From JABDMH01 sp965223215 (GTDB lineage Bacteria; Bacteroidota; Bacteroidia; Chitinophagales; Saprospiraceae): DNA of 64,000 bases. Where the stretch lies: the NCBI GenBank assembly GCA_965223215.1, contig CBDCVZ010000010.1, positions 4,588,001 through 4,652,000 on the forward strand. The letters run 5' to 3'. Under the pieces are notes generated by a model, which saw only the letters and a list, made by a program, of their open reading frames with translations, was not told the DNA's origin and searched no databases. Shown here piece by piece: positions 7,699-17,094 of this stretch. Numbering within the stretch: the stretch's first letter is position 1; every line of letters begins with the position of its first letter. The translations under genes and the position numbers were made by a program.

Positions 7699-8082
7699 TT
7701 AGTCTGGCCGCACTGCCACTGGTCTCACGATCTTCAGCTGCACCGGAACAATTCCTTGTTGGATGAATTCTAACTTCTTCGCAGCGGCTTTCGAAAGATC
7801 AATGATTCGGTTTTCTACGAAGGGTCCACGATCATTGATTTTAATCTTGACACTCCGTTGATTGTCTAAATTAGTGACTTCGACAATGGTCCCAAACGGT
7901 AGTTCTCTATGTGCTCCGGTGAGGGTAGCAGAATCATACATTTCACCTGATGCTGTTTTTTGACCATGAAAAAAATCAGCATAATAGGAAGCCAACCCTT
8001 CTTCGGTATGGATCGTTGTCGTTCTACATCCCGTCAGTAAACACAAGATTGCAGACATTATGTGAAAATACAGATTCATCAC
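7699..8082 (-). CDS. rlpA: RlpA-like lipoprotein (septal ring lytic transglycosylase family)
   Basis: 127 residues. A leader ending LLTGC is a lipobox. The rest is the double-psi beta-barrel of RlpA: GLASYYADFFHGQKTASGE, then ATLTGAHRELPFGT, VTNLDN, KINDRGPFVENRIIDLS and AAAKKL. The RGPF and DLS segments are typical, and the aspartate of NDRGPF is in the catalytic position. It lacks the C-terminal SPOR domain of proteobacterial RlpA. RlpA cleaves peptidoglycan strands lacking stem peptides. It is transcribed away from the cytochrome operon. Confidence 0.93.
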   Translation of the reverse strand: MMNLYFHIMSAILCLLTGCRTTTIHTEEGLASYYADFFHGQKTASGEMYDSATLTGAHRELPFGTIVEVTNLDNQRSVKIKINDRGPFVENRIIDLSKAAAKKLEFIQQGIVPVQLKIVRPVAVRPD

Positions 8083-8161
8083 AACGGTCGCTTTAGGTAC
8101 AAAAATGCTTCCAATCTATAAATTGTTTAATTTCAGTGGCTTTGATTCAACACATCATCAG

Positions 8162-11100
8162 ATGCGGTCTCAGTACTTGATTTTGGTTCTTTCCTATTGT
8201 TTGGCTTGCTGTAACTCTATAGTTCCAGATGAGGTTGAGCAGGCAAGGGCAAGTATAACGAGCCCAGTGGATTATAACTTCCACGTCAAACCGATCTTAT
8301 CGGATCGCTGTTTTTCTTGTCATGGTCCAGATGAGGAAGCAAGAGAGGCAGACCTTCGATTGGATATCGAAGAGAGTGCCAAGCAAAAACGAGATGGCAG
8401 TTTTGTAATCCGGTCAGGCAGTTTGTCGAAGAGTCAGTTGGTGTCGCGTATACTCTCTGATGATGAATCTTACCGAATGCCTCCTCCCGAATCGAAGTTG
8501 GAGTTGACCACTAAAGAGAAAGCCATTTTACTGGAATGGATCGATCAAGGTGCCGAATACAAGGAGCATTGGTCTTTTATTGCACCGGTAGAGTCGGCAC
8601 CTCCTGAAGTGGGCGCTCTCCAAGATTTCGTTAACAACGAGATTGATTACTTTATTTTAGCCAAGTTGAAAACACAGGGCTTACAACCCGCGCCCCGTGC
8701 TGACAAGGAAAGATTACTGAAGCGAGTCTACATGGATCTCACTGGATTGCCTCCAAGTATCAAAGAAATAGATGAATTTTTGGTCGACCAATCTCCTAAT
8801 GCATTTGAGAAGGTAGTAGATCATCTTTTGGCGTCAGAGGCATGTGCCGAGCGACTTACCATGGAATGGATGGATATTGCCCGATATGCAGACTCTCATG
8901 GTCTTCACGCTGATGGATGGCGAAGGATGTGGCCTTGGCGTGACTGGGTGATCAATGCGTTTCATCAGAATCTGCCCTACGATCAATTTGTCACCCAGCA
9001 ATTGGCCGGAGACCTAGTGCCCAATGCCAGTCGCGATCAGATACTTGCCACTGCATTTCACAGAAATCATCCCATGACAGCTGAAGGTGGAGCCATCGAT
9101 GAAGAATTTAGATTAGAATACGTTGCCGATCGAACGAATACGACCGCCACGGCAATGATGGGGATCACCATGGAGTGCGCCAGATGTCATGATCACAAAT
9201 TTGATCCCATTTCTCAAGAGGAGTACTATCAGATGACAGCCTTTTTTAACAATGTGCATGAACTGGGTATGACTGGTGATGATGGCAATTATGGGCCTTT
9301 GTTACAACTGGCATCCCCAGAGACCGAACGAGTATTGAGGCAGCTGGATAAAGACATTGAGGCCGTCGAGCTTAAAATCACCGAACAAGAGCAGAGAATC
9401 AGAGCTCTGGGCAAATACCTAGGTGCCCAAGCAGTCCGATCGGATGATGGTCTCATTGCCTACCTTCCCCTGGATGGAATTAGCAAAAAAAAGATCGAAG
9501 GGAAAGTGTCTACCATCATTGATCATAGATCATACTGTACTTCAAATGGATCTCCAAAGGTAGTCCTTGGCAAAGTGGGCAATGCCATCGATTTTGTTAA
9601 CGAATACGATGAGTTGTATCTGCACGATCTCGCCAATTTCGATCTTCAAGAGTCATTTTCGGCCGCATTGTGGGTGAAGACTCGAAAACGAAAGCCCAAC
9701 AAGACCCAGGTGCTCATTGGCAATGCTGGAGATAAGAATAACTTTTGGCGCGGATGGGACTTTTATCTAGATGACAAAAACCGATTGAATCTACGACTGA
9801 TTCACTCTCTACCACATAATTACCTTCATCTACAATCGGTAGATAGCGTGCCACTTCACACTTGGACACATGTGGCTTTTAGCTATGATGGATCTACTAC
9901 TTTAGCGAACACCAAGCTTTTCTTAAATGGTTCGACAGTCTCTGCCCAGGCGAAGTTTAATAATCTCTACAAGAATATTCGTACCGTAAATTCGGGCGCC
10001 CATGAGGAAATTCAGCGTCCAGCGAGAATTGGCAAGAGCTATCGCAGTTTTACCGGTGACAATGGCATTTTTCAAGGTCTTCTGGATGAGATCAAGCTTT
10101 ATAACAAGCCCATATCCGAATGGGAAGTTTCCATGCTCGCTCATCGTGAAAAAACTGTGACATCAGATGCTGTCAAGTTCAGCCATGCTTGCTTAAATGA
10201 TCAAGAAATTAAAGACCAGCGCCGCCTGAGATCAGATCTAATCAAGAAGCGCGTGGCCATTGCAGATACGATACCGGAGATCATGGTCATGGAGGAGATG
10301 GAGCAGCCACGACCAACTTATGTGCTTGATCGTGGGCAATACGATGCAAAGTCAACGCCGGTTAAGCCAGGAACCCCCGATCGCATTTTACCCTTTTCAA
10401 ATGATCTACCGAGCAACCGGTTGGGCCTGGCTAAGTGGCTGTTTGACCCAAACCATCCGCTAACGGCCAGGGCTACCGTCAATCGTTATTGGCAAATGGT
10501 TTTTGGGCAGGGCATTGTCAAGACCGCCAGAGATTTTGGTAGCCAAGGTGCCCTTCCTTCACATCCCGAATTATTAGATTGGCTGGCTCTCTACCTCATC
10601 GATCAAGGCTGGAATTTACGCAGCTTGCTCAAAAAAATGATAATGTCTGCTACCTACCAACAATCGTCGGTAGCTGATGAAAAACAGCTGACCATCGATC
10701 CCGAAAATGTCTTACTGGCTCGTGGACCCAGCTATCGATGGCCTGCTGAAATGATCCGAGACAACGCCTTGGCATCCAGTGGTTTGTTGGTCCGCAAAGT
10801 GGGTGGTCCAAGTGTGAAACCATATCAGCCGGAGGGACTCTGGATTGAAAAGGGGACCTTTTCCCATAAACTGCTCCGTTATGAAGTTGGAGAAGGTGAA
10901 GATCTTTACCGAAGATCTCTCTACACTTTCATAAAGCGCACATCACCCCATCCTGTAATGACCGTGTTTGATGCACCCAATCGGGACGTGTGCACCGTCA
11001 CTAGAGAGTCTACAAATACTCCATTGCAGGCTCTGGTTTTACTGAATGATCCGCAATTTGTCGAAGCTTCAAAGGCATTGGCAGAACGAGTTTTGTTGGC

Positions 11101-11362
11101 AAAAGATGCCCTTGAAGAGCAGATAAAACTGGCTTTTCGCCTGGTCACTGGTCGAAGGGCTCAAGACAGGGAGATCCAAGTGTTGAAAAGAACCTACGAT
11201 AGACAAATGGAGAAATTTAGTCAAGATCCTGAGGCGAGGCAAAGTCTATTGAGTGTCGGAGAGTATGTTGTAAATGCTGGATTGGACGCCACTTCATTGG
11301 CTGCCATGACTGTGGTGACGAGCACTCTGCTCAATCACGATGAAGCGTACATGAAACGATAG
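8162..11362 (+). CDS. PSCyt1-DUF1549-LamG-DUF1553 lipoprotein cytochrome (module A)
   Basis: About 1066 residues from ATG 8162, preferred over ATG 8105 because it begins a lipoprotein signal (LSYCLACC). A planctomycete-type cytochrome c domain comes first with CFSCH at about 50-54 and the MPP motif near 105. DUF1549 follows (about 155-400; LTGLPPS, WMDIARYADSHG) and contains a second CxxCH, CARCHDHKFDP, near 338. A LamG/concanavalin-like domain is inserted at about 420-615 (FSAALWVKT, HVAFSYDG). DUF1553 closes the protein (about 735-1010; NRYWQMVFGQGIV, RGPSYRWPAEMIRDNAL). Such proteins are hallmark genes of Planctomycetes, of unknown reaction. It opens the operon with a paired DUF1501 gene 76 bases on. 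Confidence 0.9.
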   Translation: MRSQYLILVLSYCLACCNSIVPDEVEQARASITSPVDYNFHVKPILSDRCFSCHGPDEEAREADLRLDIEESAKQKRDGSFVIRSGSLSKSQLVSRILSDDESYRMPPPESKLELTTKEKAILLEWIDQGAEYKEHWSFIAPVESAPPEVGALQDFVNNEIDYFILAKLKTQGLQPAPRADKERLLKRVYMDLTGLPPSIKEIDEFLVDQSPNAFEKVVDHLLASEACAERLTMEWMDIARYADSHGLHADGWRRMWPWRDWVINAFHQNLPYDQFVTQQLAGDLVPNASRDQILATAFHRNHPMTAEGGAIDEEFRLEYVADRTNTTATAMMGITMECARCHDHKFDPISQEEYYQMTAFFNNVHELGMTGDDGNYGPLLQLASPETERVLRQLDKDIEAVELKITEQEQRIRALGKYLGAQAVRSDDGLIAYLPLDGISKKKIEGKVSTIIDHRSYCTSNGSPKVVLGKVGNAIDFVNEYDELYLHDLANFDLQESFSAALWVKTRKRKPNKTQVLIGNAGDKNNFWRGWDFYLDDKNRLNLRLIHSLPHNYLHLQSVDSVPLHTWTHVAFSYDGSTTLANTKLFLNGSTVSAQAKFNNLYKNIRTVNSGAHEEIQRPARIGKSYRSFTGDNGIFQGLLDEIKLYNKPISEWEVSMLAHREKTVTSDAVKFSHACLNDQEIKDQRRLRSDLIKKRVAIADTIPEIMVMEEMEQPRPTYVLDRGQYDAKSTPVKPGTPDRILPFSNDLPSNRLGLAKWLFDPNHPLTARATVNRYWQMVFGQGIVKTARDFGSQGALPSHPELLDWLALYLIDQGWNLRSLLKKMIMSATYQQSSVADEKQLTIDPENVLLARGPSYRWPAEMIRDNALASSGLLVRKVGGPSVKPYQPEGLWIEKGTFSHKLLRYEVGEGEDLYRRSLYTFIKRTSPHPVMTVFDAPNRDVCTVTRESTNTPLQALVLLNDPQFVEASKALAERVLLAKDALEEQIKLAFRLVTGRRAQDREIQVLKRTYDRQMEKFSQDPEARQSLLSVGEYVVNAGLDATSLAAMTVVTSTLLNHDEAYMKR

Positions 11363-11438
11363 TGGTAATCAATTTTCGTAACTTCCAACAAACAAGTGGG
11401 CAGCAACAAATTCACTTATTAATATCATCTTTTCCCCA

Positions 11439-12854
11439 ATGTTGTGCAAACATACCCAGCGACGATATTCGCGACGTGATTTCTTGAGCAAAACTACACT
11501 AGGATTGGGCTCCGCTGCCTTGGCTGGATTTACCAATCCCCTTCTCAGGCGTGCTTTCAACCCAAATTTTGCACCACGAGCCAAACGAGTCATCTATCTA
11601 TTTCAGAGTGGAGCTCCATCACAAATTGATCTTTTTGATCACAAGCCTTTGCTGAGCAAAATGCACGGACAAGAGTTGCCTGAATCGGTGAGAAAGGGTC
11701 AGCGGCTGACCGGTATGACCGCCGGCCAAAGCTCTTTTCCGCTCGTGAGCACTCCCTTTGAATTTGCTCAGTATGGACAGTCGGGTGCGCAGGTGAGTAA
11801 CCTAATGCCGTACACTGCTCAAGTGGTAGATGATTTATGTTTTGTAAAATCAATGTACACCGAGGCCATTAACCACGATCCTGCAGTTACCTTCATACAG
11901 ACCGGGTCACAATTTCCCGGTCGACCCTCTATGGGTGCATGGTTGAGCTATGGTTTAGGCTCAGACAATGAAAATCTTCCTGCCTTTGTGGTCCTTGTGA
12001 CCAAGGACAAGACCGGTCAGCCATTGTATGCCCGTGCCTGGGGAAATGGTTTTTTACCATCTGAAACTCAAGGTGTTCAGTTTCGAGCGGGAAAAAATCC
12101 GGTTTTATATCTGGAGAATCCACCCGGTGTTGATCCCCTAGATCGCAGAGCTCAGCTGGAGGATCTAAAAATGCTGCAAAACATTCAATATGAGGCCTTG
12201 GAAGACCCTGAGATCAAAGCGCGCATCGCCCAATATGAGATGGCTTACCGCATGCAGACATCCGTACCGGAAATCATGGATGTCTCAAATGAACCGCAAT
12301 ACATCTATGATCTATATGGCGAGGATTCTAAAAAACCGGGCACTTTTGCCGCAAACTGTCTCCTAGCTCGCAGGCTGGCCGAAAGAGGCGTAAAATTTAT
12401 CCAGCTATATCACCAGGGGTGGGATCAACACGGTAATTTGCCGACGGCAATTAAGGTCCAGTGCAAGGAGACTGATCAGGCATCTGCGGCTTTGATCACT
12501 GACCTTAAGCAACGTGGACTACTCGATGACACCTTGGTCATTTGGGGTGGTGAATTTGGTCGAACAAATTACTCCCAGGGACAACTGACCTCTACAAATT
12601 TTGGTCGCGACCATCACCCCAGATGCTTTACTATCTGGATGGCTGGTGGAGGTATAAGACCGGGCATCACCTATGGAGAAACCGATGAATTTGGATATAA
12701 TGTGGTACGTGATCATGTGCATATTCATGACTTTCAAGCCACTGTCTTGCACTTGCTGGGCATTGATCACGAGGATCTCACGTACAAGTACCAGGGTCGC
12801 CGTTTTCGATTAACCGATGTGCATGGTCATGTCGTCAAGGATTTACTAGTTTAA
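11439..12854 (+). CDS. DUF1501 protein, Tat-exported (module A)
   Basis: 471 residues. A twin-arginine signal is clear (SRRDFLSKTTLGLGSAAL). The body is DUF1501, a branch of the alkaline phosphatase/sulfatase superfamily: VIYLFQSGAPSQIDLFDHKP near the start, GSQFPGRPSMGAWLSYGLG, then WGGEFGRT, FGRDHHPRCF and WMAGGGIRPGITYGETDEFG near the end. The superfamily's metal-site aspartates and histidines (LFDHKP, GRDHHPR) are visible, but no classic Ser/Thr or formylglycine nucleophile is obvious. DUF1501 genes nearly always follow a DUF1549/DUF1553 gene, as here; the joint function is unknown. The next module starts 6 bases after the stop. Confidence 0.92.
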   Translation: MLCKHTQRRYSRRDFLSKTTLGLGSAALAGFTNPLLRRAFNPNFAPRAKRVIYLFQSGAPSQIDLFDHKPLLSKMHGQELPESVRKGQRLTGMTAGQSSFPLVSTPFEFAQYGQSGAQVSNLMPYTAQVVDDLCFVKSMYTEAINHDPAVTFIQTGSQFPGRPSMGAWLSYGLGSDNENLPAFVVLVTKDKTGQPLYARAWGNGFLPSETQGVQFRAGKNPVLYLENPPGVDPLDRRAQLEDLKMLQNIQYEALEDPEIKARIAQYEMAYRMQTSVPEIMDVSNEPQYIYDLYGEDSKKPGTFAANCLLARRLAERGVKFIQLYHQGWDQHGNLPTAIKVQCKETDQASAALITDLKQRGLLDDTLVIWGGEFGRTNYSQGQLTSTNFGRDHHPRCFTIWMAGGGIRPGITYGETDEFGYNVVRDHVHIHDFQATVLHLLGIDHEDLTYKYQGRRFRLTDVHGHVVKDLLV

Positions 12855-12860
12855 CTTCGA

Positions 12861-15593
12861 ATGGTTCGATTCATCCTTCTTTTTGCAACTTTGGCCGCGT
12901 GTATTCTGGCATGCCAACCACGAGTGGATCCCATTAGCTATAGCAAGGATATTAAACCCATCCTCAATAAGAAATGTCTCCGCTGCCATGGTGGAATTAA
13001 GCAGCAAGGGGGATTTAGCCTCTTGTTTCAGGAAGAAGCCTTTCTGCCCACCGAATCCGGCAATGTTGCGATCGTGCCTGGCAACTCCAACAAGAGCCAT
13101 TTGATCGATCGGATCAAATCCGACGATCCGGACTTGCGCATGCCACAAGAAGGTACCCCTTGCACTCAGGCCGAGATTGACCTGCTGGAACGATGGATCG
13201 ACGAGGGGGCTAAATGGGATGATCATTGGAGCTACGCGGATTATGCGGGCAGCGAATTCGACACGCCCCTCAGCGAATGGGCGATATCTCCCTTGGATCG
13301 ATTTGTCGAAGCAAGGCTCTATGAGGTGGGACTCACTCCCAACCCAGCAGCGGTTCCTAGTAAACTGGCGAGAAGAGTGAGTCTTGACATCACGGGGCTT
13401 CCACCAAAAGCCAGGCAAGTGGAAGATTACTTGACCCAACCCACCCTCGAAAAGTATGAGGCCATGGTTGATCAAATGCTTGCCTCACCTCACTATGGTG
13501 AACGAATGGCTAGCATGTGGCTAGATCTGGCTAGATATGCAGATTCTAAAGGCTATGAGAAAGATGCGCATCGCAGCATTTGGCGATATCGAGATTGGCT
13601 CATTCAAGCATTCAACGATGACATGCCCTTCGATCAATTTACCATGGAACAATTAGCGGGTGATCTTCTCGAACATCCCTCAACCGATCAGCTTATTGCC
13701 ACCGCTTTTCATCGCAATACGATGACGAACGATGAAGGTGGTACTGAAGACGAGGAATATCGAGCAGCTGCCGTGGTGGATCGCGTCAACACCACTTTTG
13801 AGGTCTGGCAGGGCACCACGATTAGCTGCGTACAATGTCATGCACACCCCTACGATCCTATTCGGCATGAAGACTACTATCGCATCTACGCGCTTTTCAA
13901 CAACACTCAAGATGCGGACATCGGAAATGAGTTCCCCTATCTTTTAGAGCCAAGAGATTCGATCCACGAAAAAAGACTGCAAGACGTTGCAAAGTGGCTC
14001 AGTCAACAAACGGGACTGGCGAATGAAGGTGCCATCTACTCAAAGCGTGAATCTTTAAAGCAGCTGGTGTTTCCAAGGCTTTATGGTGATTTCGCAGACG
14101 ATTTTCAGTCGGTATTGATTCACAGCGATGGCGCTTTCCGTAATTCCTCGATGAACGCTAATAATCAAAAACACAAAGCCTATTATCTCCTCTACAAAGG
14201 AATTCCCGGTCAAGGTCTTGCTAAGATAAATTTCCTTTACGAAGCTAAAGGTGATGACGTGCTCGTCCGGGTTTATCGAGATTCCGTTGGCGGTCCAATG
14301 GTCTTAGAAGCGGACCTGAGCGCAACACGTGGGAACAATGAACAATGGGCATCTTTTATGGCAGAATCTTTTGATGGGGTGCATGATTTGGTATTTCACC
14401 TGATTAATACAACCGGAGATTTTGCCAACGGGGTAGCCTTCTTCAGAGAAATAGAATTGGAATATCTCGGGGGTCGATTGGACAGATCCATTCGAGAACA
14501 GCAGGATTCCCTTCTGAAAATTTTTCGGGCCGGAATTAAGACTCCAATCATGCGAGCGAAATCGGCGCAGCTCGAGCGTGAGACCTTCGTGCATGAAAGA
14601 GGTAACTATCTTGTGCATGGTCAGCGGGTAGCTGAAGGTGTCCCCAAAATTTTCAATCCCTCGGGTCATTCAATTCAAAACCGTCTTGAATTGGCAAGAT
14701 GGTTGGTCAGCGATGAAAACCGACTCACCTCAAGGGTCATAGTCAACAGAATTTGGGAACAGATTTTTGGACGAGGTATTGTGGAAACCTTGGAGGATTT
14801 CGGTAGTCAGGGCATGCCTCCAACACATCCTCAGCTGTTAGATTATCTGGCCGCTAATTTTTCAGGTGCTTGGAATTGGAGCATAAAAAAACTGCTCAAA
14901 GAAATCCTCATGTCTTCAACTTATCAACAAGGCACCGAGGTGTCAGACCTAAAGCGAGAGATCGATCCTTTTAATAAGTTATATAGTAGAGGAAGCAGGA
15001 TTAGGCTTTCCGCTGAGCAAATTCGCGATCAAGCTCTGGCTGTGAGTGGATTACTGAGTCGAAAAATTGGAGGGCCTAGTGTCATGCCACCACAACCGGA
15101 AAATGTATGGCAGGTGGTCTATAACAGTTCAAAATGGACGGAGGCCGAAGGTGAAGATCGATATCGTAGAGGCCTCTACACCTACTGGAAACGGACCACA
15201 CCCTATCCTTCCATGGTGGCCTTTGATAGTCCCAGTCGCGAATTTTGTGTCTCGCGACGAATTCGCACCAATACGCCGCTGCAAGCACTGGTTACCCTCA
15301 ATGACACAGTCTACTTAGAGGCGGCAATGGCACTGGCTGAAAAGATGGTAGATGAAGGCAAGGGTGATATTCAACAGGCGATCCAGTTTGGTTATAAGCA
15401 AGCGTTATTGGTTGAACCAGATTCGGAGACGGTAGACATTCTGCACCATCTCTATGAAAGTGCTCGAACACCTCAGGCTCGCAAGGTGGCCAAATCAGAT
15501 GATCAACTGGAGTTTTCCCAAGCAGATCTGGAGCCACTGTTGGTGGTGGCCAATGCGATTTTGAATTTGGATGCTTTTCTAACCAAGAGTTAA
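12861..15593 (+). CDS. PSCyt1-DUF1549-DUF1553 lipoprotein cytochrome with CBM-like insert (module B)
   Basis: 910 residues. A lipoprotein signal ends ACILAC (Cys 18). The cytochrome domain has CLRCH at 39-43 and RMPQEG. DUF1549 (about 140-390) includes LDITGLPPKARQ, MWLDLARYADSKG and a second heme-type motif, CVQCHAHPYDP, near 322. Between the two DUFs (about 400-535) is a beta-rich stretch, including VYRDSVGGPMVLEADL and HDLVFHLINTTG, that resembles a CBM6-type carbohydrate-binding module rather than the LamG domain of module A. DUF1553 follows (NRIWEQIFGRGIVE, RLSAEQIRDQALAVSGLL). It is clearly paralogous to the module A protein, but diverged. The DUF1501 partner starts 7 bases downstream. 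Confidence 0.9.
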   Translation: MVRFILLFATLAACILACQPRVDPISYSKDIKPILNKKCLRCHGGIKQQGGFSLLFQEEAFLPTESGNVAIVPGNSNKSHLIDRIKSDDPDLRMPQEGTPCTQAEIDLLERWIDEGAKWDDHWSYADYAGSEFDTPLSEWAISPLDRFVEARLYEVGLTPNPAAVPSKLARRVSLDITGLPPKARQVEDYLTQPTLEKYEAMVDQMLASPHYGERMASMWLDLARYADSKGYEKDAHRSIWRYRDWLIQAFNDDMPFDQFTMEQLAGDLLEHPSTDQLIATAFHRNTMTNDEGGTEDEEYRAAAVVDRVNTTFEVWQGTTISCVQCHAHPYDPIRHEDYYRIYALFNNTQDADIGNEFPYLLEPRDSIHEKRLQDVAKWLSQQTGLANEGAIYSKRESLKQLVFPRLYGDFADDFQSVLIHSDGAFRNSSMNANNQKHKAYYLLYKGIPGQGLAKINFLYEAKGDDVLVRVYRDSVGGPMVLEADLSATRGNNEQWASFMAESFDGVHDLVFHLINTTGDFANGVAFFREIELEYLGGRLDRSIREQQDSLLKIFRAGIKTPIMRAKSAQLERETFVHERGNYLVHGQRVAEGVPKIFNPSGHSIQNRLELARWLVSDENRLTSRVIVNRIWEQIFGRGIVETLEDFGSQGMPPTHPQLLDYLAANFSGAWNWSIKKLLKEILMSSTYQQGTEVSDLKREIDPFNKLYSRGSRIRLSAEQIRDQALAVSGLLSRKIGGPSVMPPQPENVWQVVYNSSKWTEAEGEDRYRRGLYTYWKRTTPYPSMVAFDSPSREFCVSRRIRTNTPLQALVTLNDTVYLEAAMALAEKMVDEGKGDIQQAIQFGYKQALLVEPDSETVDILHHLYESARTPQARKVAKSDDQLEFSQADLEPLLVVANAILNLDAFLTKS

Positions 15594-15600
15594 CTGAACC

Positions 15601-17073
15601 ATGAACCTTAAAGAGGAACTAAACTTTCGCTGGCGTCAAAGATCAACTCGAAGACACTTCTTGCGTACTGGTAGTTTGGGCCTTGGTTGCATTGCCCTAA
15701 ACTCTTTATCTGGTTGTCAGTCGTCTGCCCTATCAGTACCAACGGCCCAAGACATTGAGGATCGGCGTAAGTTATCTCATTACGCTGCTCGTGCAAAGAG
15801 GGTCATTTATTTGCACATGGCGGGTTCACCCTCGCAGCTCGAGTTGTTTGATTACAAACCCACGCTGGCTAAGCTGCACAATCAACTCTGTCCCGAATCT
15901 CTGCTGGAGGGTAAGAAGTTTGCTTTCATCAGTGGTGTACCCAAGATGCTAGGTCCACAGGCGGTTTTTAAGCAACATGGTGAGGCTGGGGCTTGGATAT
16001 CTGACCACCTACCTCATTTTCAATCAGTGGCCGACGAGGTATGTTTTTTAAAAGCCATGCATACCGATGAGTTCAATCATGCACCCGCACAGTTGATGCT
16101 CTTTTCTGGTAGCCCGAGATTGGGTAGACCATCGATGGGGTCATGGATTACTTATGGATTGGGTTCAGAAAATCAAGATCTTCCGGGTTTTGTGGTTTTG
16201 GTATCTGGTGGTCTTACTCCAAGCGCTGGAAAGAGTGTCTGGGGGAGTGGTTTCTTGCCGACCGTTTATCAAGGGGTTCAGTGTCGATCGCAAGGGGATC
16301 CAGTGCTTTATTTGCAAGATCCGAAAGGGATGAATCGAAATTTGCGGAGGAAGAGTATTGATGCTATTAATAGATTAAACCAGAAAGAGTACGAAGAAGT
16401 GGGTGATCCAGAAATCTTGACTCGCATCTCTCAATATGAAATGGCCTACAAGATGCAAATCTCCGTGCCGGAAGTGATGGATATCTCCAAGGAGCCTGAC
16501 TACATTCACGATCAGTACGGCACCTCGCCAGGCGAAGCCAGTTTTGCAAACAACTGCCTGCTCGCCAGAAGAATGGCCGAGAAGGGTGTTCGTTTTATTC
16601 AACTTTTTCATTGGGGTTGGGATAGTCATGGTGCTGGTAAGGCAGAGGCTCTCAATCATGGATTCCTTGATCGATGCCACGAGGTGGACAAACCCATGAC
16701 GGCCTTGATCAGCGATCTAAAACAACGAGGATTGCTTGACGAGACGTTGGTCGTCTGGGGGGGTGAGTTTGGTCGAACTCCAATGATGGAAAATCGTGGT
16801 GGCAGGGAGATGGATTATTTAGGTCGAGATCATCATACCGATGCCTTCACGGTGTGGATGGCAGGTGGGGGCATCAAAGGGGGAATGAGCTTTGGAAAGA
16901 CGGATGAGATTGGATATTATGGTATAGAGGATCGGACGCATGTGCACGACCTGCAGGCAACAATCTTACACACCTTGGGGATGGACCATAAAAGATTGAC
17001 ATATCCCTTTCAGGGTAGAGATTTTAGGCTCACGGATGTGGCTGGCAACGTTGTAAATGATATCTTGGCATAA
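15601..17073 (+). CDS. DUF1501 protein, Tat-exported (module B)
   Basis: 490 residues. A Tat-type leader (STRRHFLRTGSLGLG) leads to SLSGC, which could also be a lipobox, so the protein may be a Tat lipoprotein. The DUF1501 core matches module A: VIYLHMAGSPSQLELFDYKP, GSPRLGRPSMGSWITYGLG, WGGEFGRTPMMENRGG, LGRDHHTDAF and WMAGGGIKGGMSFGKTDEIG. The extra segment after FGRT is closer to the common planctomycete form than the module A copy is. It pairs with the preceding cytochrome, and the DUF2231 gene follows after 21 bases. Confidence 0.92.
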   Translation: MNLKEELNFRWRQRSTRRHFLRTGSLGLGCIALNSLSGCQSSALSVPTAQDIEDRRKLSHYAARAKRVIYLHMAGSPSQLELFDYKPTLAKLHNQLCPESLLEGKKFAFISGVPKMLGPQAVFKQHGEAGAWISDHLPHFQSVADEVCFLKAMHTDEFNHAPAQLMLFSGSPRLGRPSMGSWITYGLGSENQDLPGFVVLVSGGLTPSAGKSVWGSGFLPTVYQGVQCRSQGDPVLYLQDPKGMNRNLRRKSIDAINRLNQKEYEEVGDPEILTRISQYEMAYKMQISVPEVMDISKEPDYIHDQYGTSPGEASFANNCLLARRMAEKGVRFIQLFHWGWDSHGAGKAEALNHGFLDRCHEVDKPMTALISDLKQRGLLDETLVVWGGEFGRTPMMENRGGREMDYLGRDHHTDAFTVWMAGGGIKGGMSFGKTDEIGYYGIEDRTHVHDLQATILHTLGMDHKRLTYPFQGRDFRLTDVAGNVVNDILA

Positions 17074-17094
17074 ATCATAAAGAAATAAGGGAAC

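Noticed and set aside
12846..13475. Minus-strand frame of 209 residues inside the module B cytochrome
   Set aside because: It is antisense to a strongly supported gene with matching domain motifs; composition is that of a shadow frame.
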